In this document: positions 8,665 through 17,836 of the stretch, in pieces
How positions within the stretch are numbered: the first letter of the stretch is position 1
Layout: the number at the start of each line of letters is the position of its first letter
From: Methanomicrobiales archaeon
Lineage (GTDB): Archaea > Halobacteriota > Methanomicrobia > Methanomicrobiales > Methanospirillaceae
Assembly: GCA_025350045.1 (NCBI GenBank)
Contig: JANXYM010000011.1
Location: 1 to 38,700, forward strand
Reading direction: 5' to 3'
Length of the DNA: 38,700 bases
The notes under the pieces: model-generated
Databases searched by the model: none
The model's input: the letters and a program-made list of their open reading frames with translations, nothing else
What the model was told of the DNA's origin: nothing
Made by a program: the position numbers and the translations under genes

Positions 8665-8923
8665 TCTGACTATCTTCCTTTTTTATTGAGTCCCCCCTCT
8701 TGCGCCACCAGTCCCCGGGGGGGACGGGGCGCAGTGCGATGACCCCGAATACATTGTAAAAAAAATAGCATTCGATCGTACTAATCGAGGGTTAAGTAAA
8801 AATTATCTGAACCGCCGCGGGGGCGCCCCGTCGGGGGCGGCGGGGTTTATCGTTATAATGGGGGTATGGGGGCATCAGCCCCCATCAATATTGACGGGAA
8901 ACACAATTTTTTCGTCAAGAGAA
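8665..8923. other. Intergenic block of GC-rich hairpins between convergent genes
   Basis: There is no coding potential, but several strong inverted repeats. At 8701-8706 / 8728-8733 there is an outer stem (TGCGCC with GGCGCA) around an inner stem 8711-8716 / 8720-8725 (GTCCCC with GGGGAC). At 8866-8873 / 8878-8885 there is a perfect 8-bp stem with a four-base loop, located just past the 3' end of the synthetase gene. A GC-rich imperfect inverted repeat lies around 8812-8845. The segment between them is AT-rich. The first hairpin loosely resembles the second dispersed repeat family of this window. Confidence 0.6.
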
Positions 8924-11900
8924 TCAGATGACTTTCGCAATCCCGATCGTCATCGCAACGCCTTCGACATCCCAGTCTTTGACCATCTCGTACGTTTTTG
9001 TAGTGGCACCGGTAGTGTGAATCGCGAGCTCCCGCGCCCGTACCTCCTCCATAATTTCCGTACGCCGCGAACCCTGTATAAGAGCACATATCCGCTCGTC
9101 TGCCACCGCGACATCAGCGATGATGAAATCCTCAACTGCAAGATCGAGCTGCTTGCGCATCTCGTTGATCCTGCGGATTACCTCGCGGGCATAGCCCTCT
9201 GCTTCGAGTTCCGGTGTCAGCTGCACATTCACGTACACCGTGGCATCTGGCATCGGCGCTGCGAACACTTCGGGGGGCAACTGCTCGGCAAAGGTGACAT
9301 GGTCTGCACCGATATCGAAGACTGCATCGCCATCGCCGAGTTTCACCGTCCGCCCGGCACTGGTCTCGGCCTTGAGCAGGTTGCCATCGGCCGCTTCAAT
9401 GAGGGTTTTTACGGCAAAGGAGTTCTTTCCAAATCCTTTCCCGAGTGCCTTCATGATCGGCTCTGCTTTCCACCCGATTCGTTCCCACCGGCCCATCACA
9501 ACCCGGACGGTCTTTGCATTGGCACGGTCCATGCAGACCGCATTGAGACGCTGTCCGATCGCATCCCGGACCGGCTCGGCGTCCGTCACTACGACCACTT
9601 CTGCAACCGGCCAGCGGAGTTTGCGCTTGCCGGCCTGGCGGGCATTGGCGCACGCCTCATCGAACGAGCGGACGATCCCGACCGCCTGTTCGAGGCTCTC
9701 GTTCACGAGCGCAGATTCACCCTTGTTCCAGTCGAGCAGGTGCACGCTTGCAGGATCGTTTGTGCACCGCAGGTTGCTGTAGATCTCTTCAGTGATATGC
9801 GGGCAGACCGGCGCGAGCAGCCCGATGAGCTTGCGCATCACGTAGTAGATAGTCTCGTAAGCAAAGTGCTTGCTCTCGGACTCGCCCTCGATCCACATCC
9901 GTTCCCGGACGAGCTGGACATACCAGCGTGAGAGATCTTCCAATATGAAGTTGATCAGTTCCCGGGTGGCCCGGTGGAGCTGGCATTCCCTGATGGCAGC
10001 GTCAACTATGGCGGCAACCGAGTTTATGCGGGAGATGATGAACCGGTCCTCGTCGGGCATCCGGGACAGGTTGGCCCGGATATAGGCATCGTCCCAGACC
10101 CCTCCTTTATTTGCCGGTTCGAATTTGTCGAGAATCATGTAGGGCACCGGGAAGCGGTACACGTTCCAGAGGATATTGGCTGTACGATTGACGGTGCCGA
10201 TTCCTTCCCAGTTGAACTTCAGGTCGTCCCACGGGGCAGAGGAGGAGAGGATGTAGAGCCGGAGCACATCGACTCCGACTTTGGCAATCACTTCTTCGGG
10301 GGTGACCACATTGCCGAGGCTCTTTGACATCTTCTTTCCCTCGGCATCGAGGGCAAACCCGTGCATGCAGACGCTCTTGTAGGGCGCCCTGCCAAACGCA
10401 ATCGTGCTGGCCCCGAGCTGGGAGTAGAACCATCCCCGGGTCTGGTCCTGGCCTTCGGTGATGAAGTCTGCAGGCCAGAGATTCTCAAAATCCTGCGTCT
10501 TACCCGGGAATCCAATCGTAGCCCATGATGCAACGGCCGAGTCGAACCAGACATCGAAGATATCCTCGACCCGCTTCATGGTACCGCCGCAGGCACACGG
10601 GATCGTGACATCATCCACATAGGGCCGGTGGGGATCGGCAAGCGGTCTCCCGCTGAGCTCTTCGAGTTCTGCAATGGTACCTATGACACGGTATGCATCG
10701 CATTTCGGGCAGACCCAGACCGGGATCGGGATACCCCAGTAGCGCTGGCGCGAGATGCACCAGTCCCGGGCATCCTTGATCCAGTCGTAGAATCGTGCGC
10801 TGCCAGCCCATTCGGGGTACCAGGTGACCTTTGCCACTTCCTTAAGCATCACTTCCCGCATCTCGGAGATCTTTAAGAACCACTGGGAGGTGGCCCGGAA
10901 GATGATCGGGGTCTTGCAGCGCCAGCAGTGGCCGTAGCGGTGAGTGACGGTCTCTTTTGCAAAGAGGTGATCGCCAAGCGCTACCAGCACGTTCTCGTTG
11001 GAATCCCGGACGTACTGGCCGGCAAATATCCCGGCCTCTTCCTTGAAGTTCCCGGCTCCGTCAACGGGGCAGACGATGGGGAGCCCCTCTTTGGTCCCGA
11101 GCACGAAGTCATCCCAGCCGTGGCCGGGAGCAATGTGGACCATACCGGTATTTTCAAGCGCAACGAAATCGGCTTCAAGGACTTTGTGCACGATCTCGCG
11201 CTGGAGCGGCACGCAGGAGGCGAGCGGGGATTCATATTCCCATCCTACAAGCTCGGCGCCCTTCTTTGTCTCGACAATGGAATAATCCTTGCACCGCCCC
11301 TTCTTGAGCACTGCCTTTACCAGAGGTTCGGCAATCCAGAGGAGTGTCTCTTTATCGTCTTTCTTCGCGAGTACTTTGGCGTAGAGGAAATCCTTTGCAA
11401 TCGCAACAGCCACATTGGCCGGCAGGGTCCAGGGGGTTGTCGTCCAGATGACAAGGAACTCGTTTGCCTTACCTTTGAGAGGGAACTTGACGAAAACCGA
11501 GGGGTCGTTCTCGTCTGCATATTCCACTTCAGCATCGGCAATCGCGGTCTCGCACCGGGGACACCAGTTCACGACCCGGTGCCCGCGTTCAAGCATGCCC
11601 TTCTCTTCTGCCCGGGCGAGTGTCCACCACGCCGCTTCAATGTATTCGGGCATGACGGTCTTGTACGCGCCGGGAAAATCGAGCCAGACCCCGAGATTGA
11701 TGAACTGGTCATCCATCAGGAGTTTGTTCCTGATTGCAAATTCCCGGCACTGTTCGATGAACTTCTGGATCCCGTACTTCTCGATATCCTTTTTGGACTT
11801 GAAGCCGAGCGCCTGTTCGACTTTGACTTCTATCGGCAGGCCGTGCATATCGTAGCCGGCCCGGTCAATCACGTGGCGGCCGTTCATCCGGTGATAGCGC

Positions 11901-12103
11901 AGGATCGAGTCTTTCAGGATCTTGTTCCATGCGGTGCCGAGGTGGATGGTACCGGTGGTATAGGGCGGGCCGTCAACAAAGAAGAATGGTTTGCCCCCAC
12001 TGCGGTGCTGTTTTACGGTTGCGTACGTGTCATTGGTACGCCAGTGCTCCTGCACCGAATCTTCTAAACCTTTTGCATTGAAGTTTGCAGCGACTTCCTT
12101 CAC
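8924..12103 (-). CDS. ileS: Isoleucyl-tRNA synthetase
   Basis: A 1059-residue class Ia aminoacyl-tRNA synthetase that charges tRNA-Ile in the cytoplasm. The start is GTG at 12103, with a strong GAGGGG site four bases upstream on the minus strand. The signature HIGH motif appears as HLGT at residues 54-57 in PPYTTGTIHLGT. The second signature KMSKS is exact at residues 591-595 (GKKMSKSLGNV). The editing (CP1) domain lies between them and includes WTTTPWTLPANVA and a threonine-rich region. DRAGYDMHGLPIEVKVE and the CWRCKTPII zinc-type knuckle follow the IleRS pattern and separate it from ValRS and LeuRS. The C-terminal anticodon-binding region is full length. The gene stands alone on its strand. 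Long frames on the opposite strand are shadows. Confidence 0.98.
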   Translation of the reverse strand: MKEVAANFNAKGLEDSVQEHWRTNDTYATVKQHRSGGKPFFFVDGPPYTTGTIHLGTAWNKILKDSILRYHRMNGRHVIDRAGYDMHGLPIEVKVEQALGFKSKKDIEKYGIQKFIEQCREFAIRNKLLMDDQFINLGVWLDFPGAYKTVMPEYIEAAWWTLARAEEKGMLERGHRVVNWCPRCETAIADAEVEYADENDPSVFVKFPLKGKANEFLVIWTTTPWTLPANVAVAIAKDFLYAKVLAKKDDKETLLWIAEPLVKAVLKKGRCKDYSIVETKKGAELVGWEYESPLASCVPLQREIVHKVLEADFVALENTGMVHIAPGHGWDDFVLGTKEGLPIVCPVDGAGNFKEEAGIFAGQYVRDSNENVLVALGDHLFAKETVTHRYGHCWRCKTPIIFRATSQWFLKISEMREVMLKEVAKVTWYPEWAGSARFYDWIKDARDWCISRQRYWGIPIPVWVCPKCDAYRVIGTIAELEELSGRPLADPHRPYVDDVTIPCACGGTMKRVEDIFDVWFDSAVASWATIGFPGKTQDFENLWPADFITEGQDQTRGWFYSQLGASTIAFGRAPYKSVCMHGFALDAEGKKMSKSLGNVVTPEEVIAKVGVDVLRLYILSSSAPWDDLKFNWEGIGTVNRTANILWNVYRFPVPYMILDKFEPANKGGVWDDAYIRANLSRMPDEDRFIISRINSVAAIVDAAIRECQLHRATRELINFILEDLSRWYVQLVRERMWIEGESESKHFAYETIYYVMRKLIGLLAPVCPHITEEIYSNLRCTNDPASVHLLDWNKGESALVNESLEQAVGIVRSFDEACANARQAGKRKLRWPVAEVVVVTDAEPVRDAIGQRLNAVCMDRANAKTVRVVMGRWERIGWKAEPIMKALGKGFGKNSFAVKTLIEAADGNLLKAETSAGRTVKLGDGDAVFDIGADHVTFAEQLPPEVFAAPMPDATVYVNVQLTPELEAEGYAREVIRRINEMRKQLDLAVEDFIIADVAVADERICALIQGSRRTEIMEEVRARELAIHTTGATTKTYEMVKDWDVEGVAMTIGIAKVI

Positions 12104-12409
12104 AAAACCCCTCGTGTAGTGTTATCGGACGCTAAAATTTTGCGTGCGTGAGGGAATGTTGGTTTCCCAGCACAAAGTAGTTTTTCTCCCGCCCCGTTTT
12201 GCCGGTTGGGGGGAAAACAGGATATTCATCCACGCGTGTTGCCGTGTTTTCCCGGCAGGAATGTTCGGGAAAAAGGCGGGTGAAAAAAGTACTCTGGAGA
12301 GATCATTTGTTTATTCCTGACGCTCTTTTTGGGTATGCCCGCAATCCCTCCGTTGCTATGGCATCCTCCTGTGACGATACTAAGGTGTTTGTGGAAAAAC
12401 CTTACACCG

Positions 12410-12475
12410 AAAAAAAGGGGCCCGGGGGCTGCTCTCCGTATACTGCCTCCCCCTTTGGGGAGAGAGGGGGTCACC
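12410..12475 (-). repeat. GC-rich hairpin repeat, family 2, copy 1
   Basis: Reading the minus strand, a GGGGG/CCCCC-rich stem-loop segment ends in a CCCC run followed by seven T (A at 12410-12416 on the plus strand). The plus-strand core has TGCCTCCCCC, a short loop, then GGGGAGAGAGGGGGTCA. The same word order recurs at 17909-17972 and 21537-21600. The hairpin-plus-T-tract form is like an intrinsic terminator. Confidence 0.7.
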
Positions 12476-12599
12476 TGTAAAAATCTCCAGAAAGCAGGAA
12501 CGTACTCTCTGATATTTTCAGGTTCTCACCCGGGCAAAAAGCGGATGACCCCCGATCAGGTTACTTGTACATAGGCAACATCCCCATCAATCGGATCGT

Positions 12600-12633
12600 A
12601 ATACATATATGTGCCGGTTTTACATTGAACACT
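12600..12633 (+). promoter_or_regulatory. TATA-like promoter of the lipoprotein gene
   Basis: TACATATAT at 12602-12610 lies about 27 bases before the ATG at 12634. At the usual archaeal spacing the transcript would begin at or next to the start codon, so a leaderless mRNA is likely. No Shine-Dalgarno site is visible, which agrees. Confidence 0.45.
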
Positions 12634-13212
12634 ATGAGCATCAACGGATACACGTATCTCTTTGCAGCACTGGTGATTGTGCTGGTATGTGCAGCAGGTT
12701 GCACCACTCCCCAGACCCCCGGTGCCGCCACCCCGGCCCTGGCAGCTCCGACAGCAAATGCGGCAGCTCCCCAGAACCCTGTCCCCCCGGCTGCTACGGC
12801 AGTCGCAAGGACTGCGAATATCGATTCAATGGTGAACGTCCATTTCAATGATATTGCCTGCCTTGATATCCAGAAGGAGATGGGGGTATCGTACCTCTAT
12901 CCCGACCAGAAGTACAAGCTCACCGCTGCATCCCCTAATGCGGCGGCGGTAAATATCAATGTCCTCATGGTCGATGAGAATGACAAACTGATTCTCGGGC
13001 AGACCCGGCCCCAGTGGGACTCGGTCCAGAAGACCTGGCAGTACCCGGGCCTTGTGCCGACCGTCCAGTTCAATGATATCACCGTCCCCCAGGAGAAGAC
13101 CTTCACGATAAAGACCCAGAGCAAGTATTACATCTGCGCCGATGACCGCAAGGAATCCGGTGTCAACGATATCGTGCTCCGGGTACCGGTGACCCTGACC
13201 CGGCTTGCCTAG
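12634..13212 (+). CDS. Small secreted lipoprotein, unknown function
   Basis: The start at ATG 12634 gives 192 residues and places a typical export signal at the N-terminus (SINGYTYLFAALVIVLVCAAGC). The lipobox is CAAGC, with the lipid-carrying cysteine near residue 23. An Ala/Pro/Thr-rich linker of about 40 residues follows, then a compact strand-rich domain of about 120 residues (NVHFNDIACLDIQKEMG... and the C-terminal VNDIVLRVPVTLTRLA). It has two further cysteines, one in the early part and one near the end (YYICADD), that could form a disulfide. The linker and domain layout is typical of methanogen surface lipoproteins. I do not recognise the globular domain. It is probably a single-gene transcript with its own promoter and a T-run after the stop (13231-13237). 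Confidence 0.85.
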   Translation: MSINGYTYLFAALVIVLVCAAGCTTPQTPGAATPALAAPTANAAAPQNPVPPAATAVARTANIDSMVNVHFNDIACLDIQKEMGVSYLYPDQKYKLTAASPNAAAVNINVLMVDENDKLILGQTRPQWDSVQKTWQYPGLVPTVQFNDITVPQEKTFTIKTQSKYYICADDRKESGVNDIVLRVPVTLTRLA

Positions 13213-13229
13213 TGTGGCAGAGAAAAAAC

Positions 13230-13238
13230 CTTTTTTTC
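13230..13238 (+). terminator. Oligo-T terminator after the lipoprotein gene
   Basis: Seven T at 13231-13237, about 20 bases after the stop codon. Confidence 0.45.
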
Positions 13239-13372
13239 CCTGATTTCCGATAAAGCCCGGTTATGGATACTTCCCGCATCGGATCAGGCAGTTCTTTATG
13301 GATGCATTTTCATGCTGTACGGTATATGCGGAAATCCGCATGGTGCATACCCGTCCTAAGGAGTGACCGATA

Positions 13373-14806
13373 ATGGATACATACCCAATAATCCTCGGTG
13401 GAGTGAAGAAACAGACTGAAGAGATCGTAAGCGTGCGATTCCCATTTACGGGGGAAGTCTACGCGCAGGTCTGCCAGGCAAGCACGCTGGATCTCAAAGC
13501 GGCAGTCACCGAGGCGGTGAAGGGTTTTGAGCCCACGAGAAAACTTTCATCGGGGGCCCGGGGACAGATCCTCACCCGGCTTGCCGATGAGATCCACCGG
13601 AGAGCGGACGAACTCGCCGAAGTACTGGTGATGGAGGGGGGCAAGACCAGGAAGTTTGCTATCAGTGAGGTTGCCCGGGCGGAGGTTACCGTCAGGACCT
13701 CTGCTGAGGAAGCAAAGCGGATCTACGGGGAGATCATCCCGCTGGACTGGACTGATGACACCGCAGGACGCACCGGATTCCTCCAGCGCTTCCCGCTTGG
13801 CCCGGTTGTCGGGATTGTGCCGTTCAACTTCCCTCTTAATCTCGCGTGCCACAAACTGGCGCCGGCTATCGCGTCGGGCAACTCCATCATCCTCAAACCC
13901 GCATCATCGACCCCGATCTCCAGCCTGCTGCTGGGCGAGATGGCACTTGCCGCGGGCATGCCCTCCGCAGCGATCAGCGTGGTTCCCTGCGCTGGCGGTC
14001 GCGCAGAACAACTGGCCCGGGATCCCCGGGTGGCATACCTTTCATTCACCGGCAGCTGCGCGGTCGGCTGGCACCTCAGAGAGATTGCGGGCAGGAAGAA
14101 GGTGGCGCTCGAACTCGGCGGGAATGCGGCGGTGATCGTGCACGAGGATGCAAACCTCGACTATGCAGCACAGCGGATTGCCACCGGCGGGTTCATCAAC
14201 GCGGGGCAGGTCTGCATCTCGGTACAGCGGGTGCTCATCCACAGGCCGGTCTACGAACGTGTGGCAGAAAAGATCCTTGCAGCGGTCAATGCGCTCAGAA
14301 CAGGAGATCCACGGGATCCGGCCACGGATGTAGGGCCGATGATCGACCGGATCAAGGCAGAGGAGGCGTACCGGAAGGTGCAGGAAGCCGTAAAGCAGGG
14401 GGCCCGGATCCTGACCGGTGGCACGCTTGAAGAGACGATGTTTGCACCTACCATCCTTACGGATACCACGCCGGCGATGCGGGTGAACAAAGAGGAAGTA
14501 TTTGCTCCCGTCCTGTCCCTTATCCCCTATGATGATTTCCCGGAAGCGATCCGGATCGCAAACGCGGGGGAATACGGGCTGCAGATGGGCATCTTCACCC
14601 AGAACATCAACCGGGCCATGCAGGCCTTTGCCGATATGGATGTCGGCGGCGTGATCGTGAACGACATCCCGACATTCCGTGTCGACCAGATGCCCTATGG
14701 CGGGGCGAAAGGATCGGGGCTCGGCCGGGAAGGACCGCGGTACGCGATCGAGGAGATGAGTGAGCTCCGGCTGATGGTGATTAACCGGGCGGGCGGGGTG
14801 GAGTGA
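13373..14806 (+). CDS. NAD(P)-dependent aldehyde dehydrogenase (possibly lactaldehyde dehydrogenase, CofA-like)
   Basis: A 477-residue member of the ALDH superfamily, which oxidises aldehydes to acids or acyl derivatives with NAD(P). The catalytic cysteine is C281 in GQVCIS and the general-base glutamate is E247 in LELGGN. The nucleotide-binding motifs PFNFPLNL, SIILKPASSTP and SFTGSCAVG are intact. The C-terminal YGGAKGSGLGREG is the normal family end. The start has a good GGAGTGA site a few bases upstream. Methanogens use a close family member (CofA) to make lactate for coenzyme F420, and this sequence has the compact 470-residue form of that group. Non-phosphorylating glyceraldehyde-3-phosphate dehydrogenase is an alternative, so I give no symbol. 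The gene appears monocistronic. Confidence 0.9.
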   Translation: MDTYPIILGGVKKQTEEIVSVRFPFTGEVYAQVCQASTLDLKAAVTEAVKGFEPTRKLSSGARGQILTRLADEIHRRADELAEVLVMEGGKTRKFAISEVARAEVTVRTSAEEAKRIYGEIIPLDWTDDTAGRTGFLQRFPLGPVVGIVPFNFPLNLACHKLAPAIASGNSIILKPASSTPISSLLLGEMALAAGMPSAAISVVPCAGGRAEQLARDPRVAYLSFTGSCAVGWHLREIAGRKKVALELGGNAAVIVHEDANLDYAAQRIATGGFINAGQVCISVQRVLIHRPVYERVAEKILAAVNALRTGDPRDPATDVGPMIDRIKAEEAYRKVQEAVKQGARILTGGTLEETMFAPTILTDTTPAMRVNKEEVFAPVLSLIPYDDFPEAIRIANAGEYGLQMGIFTQNINRAMQAFADMDVGGVIVNDIPTFRVDQMPYGGAKGSGLGREGPRYAIEEMSELRLMVINRAGGVE

Positions 14807-14870
14807 ACCCCTTTTTCTTTTCATGAGTGATTAGTCTGGTAGTATCCTGAACCTCTTTTAGCCAGCAATC
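14807..14870. other. Short spacer with T-rich terminator region after the aldehyde dehydrogenase
   Basis: T-rich stretch at about 14813-14821 directly after the stop codon, suitable for transcription termination. The repeat array starts at 14871. Confidence 0.4.
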
Positions 14871-15462
14871 TTTCAATCAAACCCTGCTCTAAAAATTTTG
14901 CCGGACCGTGCCTGAAAAATTTCACAGCAGACTTTGATTGGGAAATTTTCATCGAATCGTAATTTGGAATTTTCAACCGGACCTTGCTGAAATAATTTCA
15001 ATCAAAGCTTGATGTTAAATTTTCAACCGGCCCCATGACCCTGCTTAATTTTTTTTAATCGCGATCATGATCGTGTTTGAAACCTTTTTGCGGATCAACT
15101 GCACTTTGATTCTCATTTCTCAACCGCGATCACAAGCCCGGCTGTTCAATCACAAAACCTGTTCCGGGAACACTTTCATTTTCAGACGTTGGCTGCACCC
15201 GGTTTTTCAACTTGACCACACTTAAAAAACGATCCGCAGATCAATCAAACCCTGGTTTCAGATTTTTGATTGACTCCTCTATCTCTGCTCAAATCTTTTC
15301 CATTGCGATCACGATCTCGTTTGAAAAAGGGTAATGAATCAATCAAACCTTGATTTCGAATTTTCACCCAGACCCTGCTCTAAAATTTTTCATCAAACCT
15401 TGCCTGAAAAAAAACAATCACACTCTGCTTGAAATTTTTTAACCAGACTTTGATTGAAAAAG
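14871..15462. repeat. AT-rich degenerate tandem array, about 25-bp units
   Basis: About 590 bases made of irregular units of 24-30 bases, with some longer ones. A typical unit begins with a T-tract and CAA, has an ACCTTGCTT-like core, and closes with an A-tract. Examples are units at 14871-14895, 14896-14919, 14920-14945, 14946-14969, 14970-14995, 14996-15019 and 15020-15048, and again at 15361-15385 and later. Recurrent words are CAATCAAACCTTGA, CAACCGGACC and GCGATCA. A 12-bp palindrome (CGATCATGATCG) lies at 15062-15073, with a related word at 15304-15318. No reading frame is maintained. It is not a CRISPR, because neither repeats nor spacers are constant. Confidence 0.75.
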
Positions 15463-15682
15463 GTGAAATAAAGTACTTACTATTTCATGAACCCCTGCTG
15501 GAAATCCCGCGACCTTTCGTGCCCGGTTAACCGGATTTGCAGGTTACAGAATTTGGCTGTCTTGCATCTGAATACTTATTTGGGGATTTGGGGTTTCCGC
15601 TCGTACCATGCCCCACTGTTCTGCATCTTTCATAAACCCTCCACAATCTTTATCCCCCCGCATTCCTAAGCCAGACATTGGC
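15463..15682. promoter_or_regulatory. Upstream region of the glucan phosphorylase gene
   Basis: It contains a TATA-like AATACTTATTT at about 15569-15579. Standard archaeal spacing from it gives a start near 15604. That would produce a leader of about 80 bases if translation begins at GTG 15683, or a leaderless message if the ATG at 15608 is used. Confidence 0.35.
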
Positions 15683-17836
15683 GTGAAAACAATACGCAAC
15701 CAGTATACCCACATCCCGTTCCGGCTGTCCGGGCTTCTCGATCTGGCCTATAACCTCTGGTGGAGCTGGCACCCCGAGGTACGGATCCTTTTCAAGCAGT
15801 TGAACCAGGAAGCCTGGAAGGCGAGCATCCATAACCCGGTCAGGATGCTGCGGGACATCCCGGCTGAATTCTTAGAAGCTGCCGAGCACGATGCAGAGTA
15901 CCTCCGCAGGTACGATATCATCATGAACCGCTTCCGGCGGTATCTCAATTCCCGGTCCGGCTGGTTTAATGAACAGTATCCCGGGAAGGATGCCCTGACT
16001 ATTGCTTATTTTTCCGCGGAGTACGGGCTGCACCACTCTCTTCCCTTCTATGCCGGGGGGCTCGGGTTCCTTGCGGGCGACCACCTCAAGGAATGCAGTG
16101 ACCTGGGGGTACCGCTCGTTGCGGTAGGATTCATGTACTCGGAGGGATATCTTCACCAGCACATCCAGCCGGATGGCTGGCAGACCGGCTCTAAGGAGTG
16201 CCTCGACCGTGACGCAACACCGGTAAAAAGGGTGCTGAACTGGGACGGGGATCATCTTGTCATCCGGGTGCCCTATGTTGAACCGGCGATCTATGTAGCC
16301 GTCTGGAAGGTGGATGTCGGGAAAGTCCCGCTCTACCTGCTCGACACCGACATCCCGTTGAATGACGGGGCGAGCAGGCGCATATCCTCCAGCCTGTACA
16401 TGAGCGATCGCGAAGAGCGTCTCCGGCAGGAGATCGTGCTCGGTATCGGAGGCCGCAAGGTGCTCCGGACGCTGGGAATCGAGTACTCGGCAGTACATCT
16501 CAACGAAGGTCATCCCGCCTTTGCCCTGCTGGAACGGATCCGCGAACGTATGGAGCACGGCGTGCCCTATGACGAGGCGGTACGGCAGGTGCAGGGAACT
16601 ACTGTTTTTACTACGCACACGCCGGTGGCTGCAGGCCATGATGTCTTCTCACCCGAGCTCATGGACAAGTATTTTGGCACGTATTACCGGGAACTCGGCA
16701 TTGACCGGGATCAGTTCCTCGCGCTCGGAAAGCACCCCCATTACCCTGACAACGGGTTCAACATGACGGTCCTTGCCCTGCGGCTCTCCGGGTATCACAA
16801 CGCGGTCTCGAAAAAACACGGGGAGGTTACCCGGCAGATGTGGAAGTGTCTCTGGCAGGATCGCCCCGAAGACGGGATCCCCATCGATGCGATAACCAAC
16901 GGGGTTCACCTGCCGACATGGATGAACCCCCGTGTTGAAGATCTCTTAGATTCCCATTTTTATTACGTGGCTCCCAACTGGCAACAGGAGCACGACGATG
17001 AGACGATCTGGAACCTTGTCGATGAGATCCCGGATAAGGCACTCTGGGACCTGCATCTCCAGCTCAAGAACAAGCTCATCAACCGGATCCGGGAGCGCAA
17101 GCGGGTGAAGTGGACAAAAGAACACAACGAGATCCCCAACTTCGTCACCGAAGGGCTCTTTTTGAACTCCTCTGTCCTCACCATCGGGTTTGCCCGGCGT
17201 TTTGCCACCTACAAACGGGCAGACCTGATCTTTTACGATCTCGAGCGGCTCAAAAAGATCGTCTCAAACCAGTGGAGACCGGTCCAGATCATCTTTGCCG
17301 GCAAGGCCCACCAGTCGGATGATGAGGGAAAATGCATACTCCAGAAATGCTACCAGATCGCCCGGCAGCCGGAGTTTGAAGGGAGGATCGCTATCGTGGA
17401 AGATTACAGTGAACAGAGTGCCCAGTACCTGGTTCACGGGGTTGATGTCTGGCTCAATAACCCCCTGCCTCCTATGGAAGCCTGCGGGACGAGCGGCATG
17501 AAGGCCGGCATCAACGGCGTGCTGAACCTGAGTATCCCCGACGGCTGGTGGCGGGAAGGGTACAATGGCCGGAATGGCTGGACATTTGGTGCAGAACCCT
17601 GCGAGGGAAACCGGGATGCTGCGGATGCGGGGGCGCTCTACGATATTCTTGAGCGGGAGGTTATCCCGCTCTATTACAGCAGCTCGCTCGATGCGATTCC
17701 CCACGGGTGGGTGAAGATGATGAAGGAGTCGATAAAGAGCATTGCACCCCGGTTCTGTGCCCGGCGGATGGTCAAGGATTATGTAAATAATTATTACCCG
17801 AAGATGGTCACATCAGCGGATGCCGGGCGGCAGTGA
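15683..17836 (+). CDS. glgP: Alpha-glucan (glycogen/starch/maltodextrin) phosphorylase, GT35
   Basis: The enzyme removes glucose-1-phosphate from the ends of alpha-1,4-glucans by phosphorolysis, using pyridoxal phosphate. I place the start at GTG 15683 (KTIRNQYTHIPFRLSGLLDL), where family similarity begins, giving 717 residues. An in-frame ATG at 15608 would add 25 residues. The order is the shorter prokaryotic form: NLWWSWHPE near the N-terminus, YFSAEYGLHHSLPFYAGGLG, HLNEGHPAFALLERIR, TTHTPVAAGHD, and the PLP region ACGTSGMKAGINGVLNLS with the lysine at residue 607. GFARRFATYKRADL is also conserved. It lies alone between the AT-rich array and a hairpin repeat with a T-tract, so it appears monocistronic. 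It probably mobilises stored glycogen. Confidence 0.95.
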   Translation: MKTIRNQYTHIPFRLSGLLDLAYNLWWSWHPEVRILFKQLNQEAWKASIHNPVRMLRDIPAEFLEAAEHDAEYLRRYDIIMNRFRRYLNSRSGWFNEQYPGKDALTIAYFSAEYGLHHSLPFYAGGLGFLAGDHLKECSDLGVPLVAVGFMYSEGYLHQHIQPDGWQTGSKECLDRDATPVKRVLNWDGDHLVIRVPYVEPAIYVAVWKVDVGKVPLYLLDTDIPLNDGASRRISSSLYMSDREERLRQEIVLGIGGRKVLRTLGIEYSAVHLNEGHPAFALLERIRERMEHGVPYDEAVRQVQGTTVFTTHTPVAAGHDVFSPELMDKYFGTYYRELGIDRDQFLALGKHPHYPDNGFNMTVLALRLSGYHNAVSKKHGEVTRQMWKCLWQDRPEDGIPIDAITNGVHLPTWMNPRVEDLLDSHFYYVAPNWQQEHDDETIWNLVDEIPDKALWDLHLQLKNKLINRIRERKRVKWTKEHNEIPNFVTEGLFLNSSVLTIGFARRFATYKRADLIFYDLERLKKIVSNQWRPVQIIFAGKAHQSDDEGKCILQKCYQIARQPEFEGRIAIVEDYSEQSAQYLVHGVDVWLNNPLPPMEACGTSGMKAGINGVLNLSIPDGWWREGYNGRNGWTFGAEPCEGNRDAADAGALYDILEREVIPLYYSSSLDAIPHGWVKMMKESIKSIAPRFCARRMVKDYVNNYYPKMVTSADAGRQ

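Larger units (their letters stand above)
12104..12633. other. Divergent intergenic region between ileS and the lipoprotein gene
   Basis: About 530 bases without a convincing gene. It contains an AT-rich stretch near 12132-12142 that could be the ileS TATA box. Copy 1 of the GC-rich hairpin repeat lies at 12417-12475, preceded by seven A (12410-12416), and the lipoprotein promoter lies near its right end. An open plus-strand frame here (12199-12480) has no family features and runs through the repeat. Confidence 0.6.

Noticed and set aside
8858-12067. Long open frames (357 and 379 codons) opposite the isoleucyl-tRNA synthetase gene
   Set aside because: They run antisense to a full-length, motif-complete synthetase, have no recognisable domain, and are expected shadows in GC-rich coding DNA.
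12199-12480. Possible 93-residue gene before the lipoprotein
   Set aside because: The frame runs through the hairpin repeat, lacks a ribosome-binding site and family features, and ends by chance.
14871-15462. CRISPR array before the phosphorylase gene
   Set aside because: Neither unit nor spacer is constant in length or sequence, and no cas genes lie nearby.
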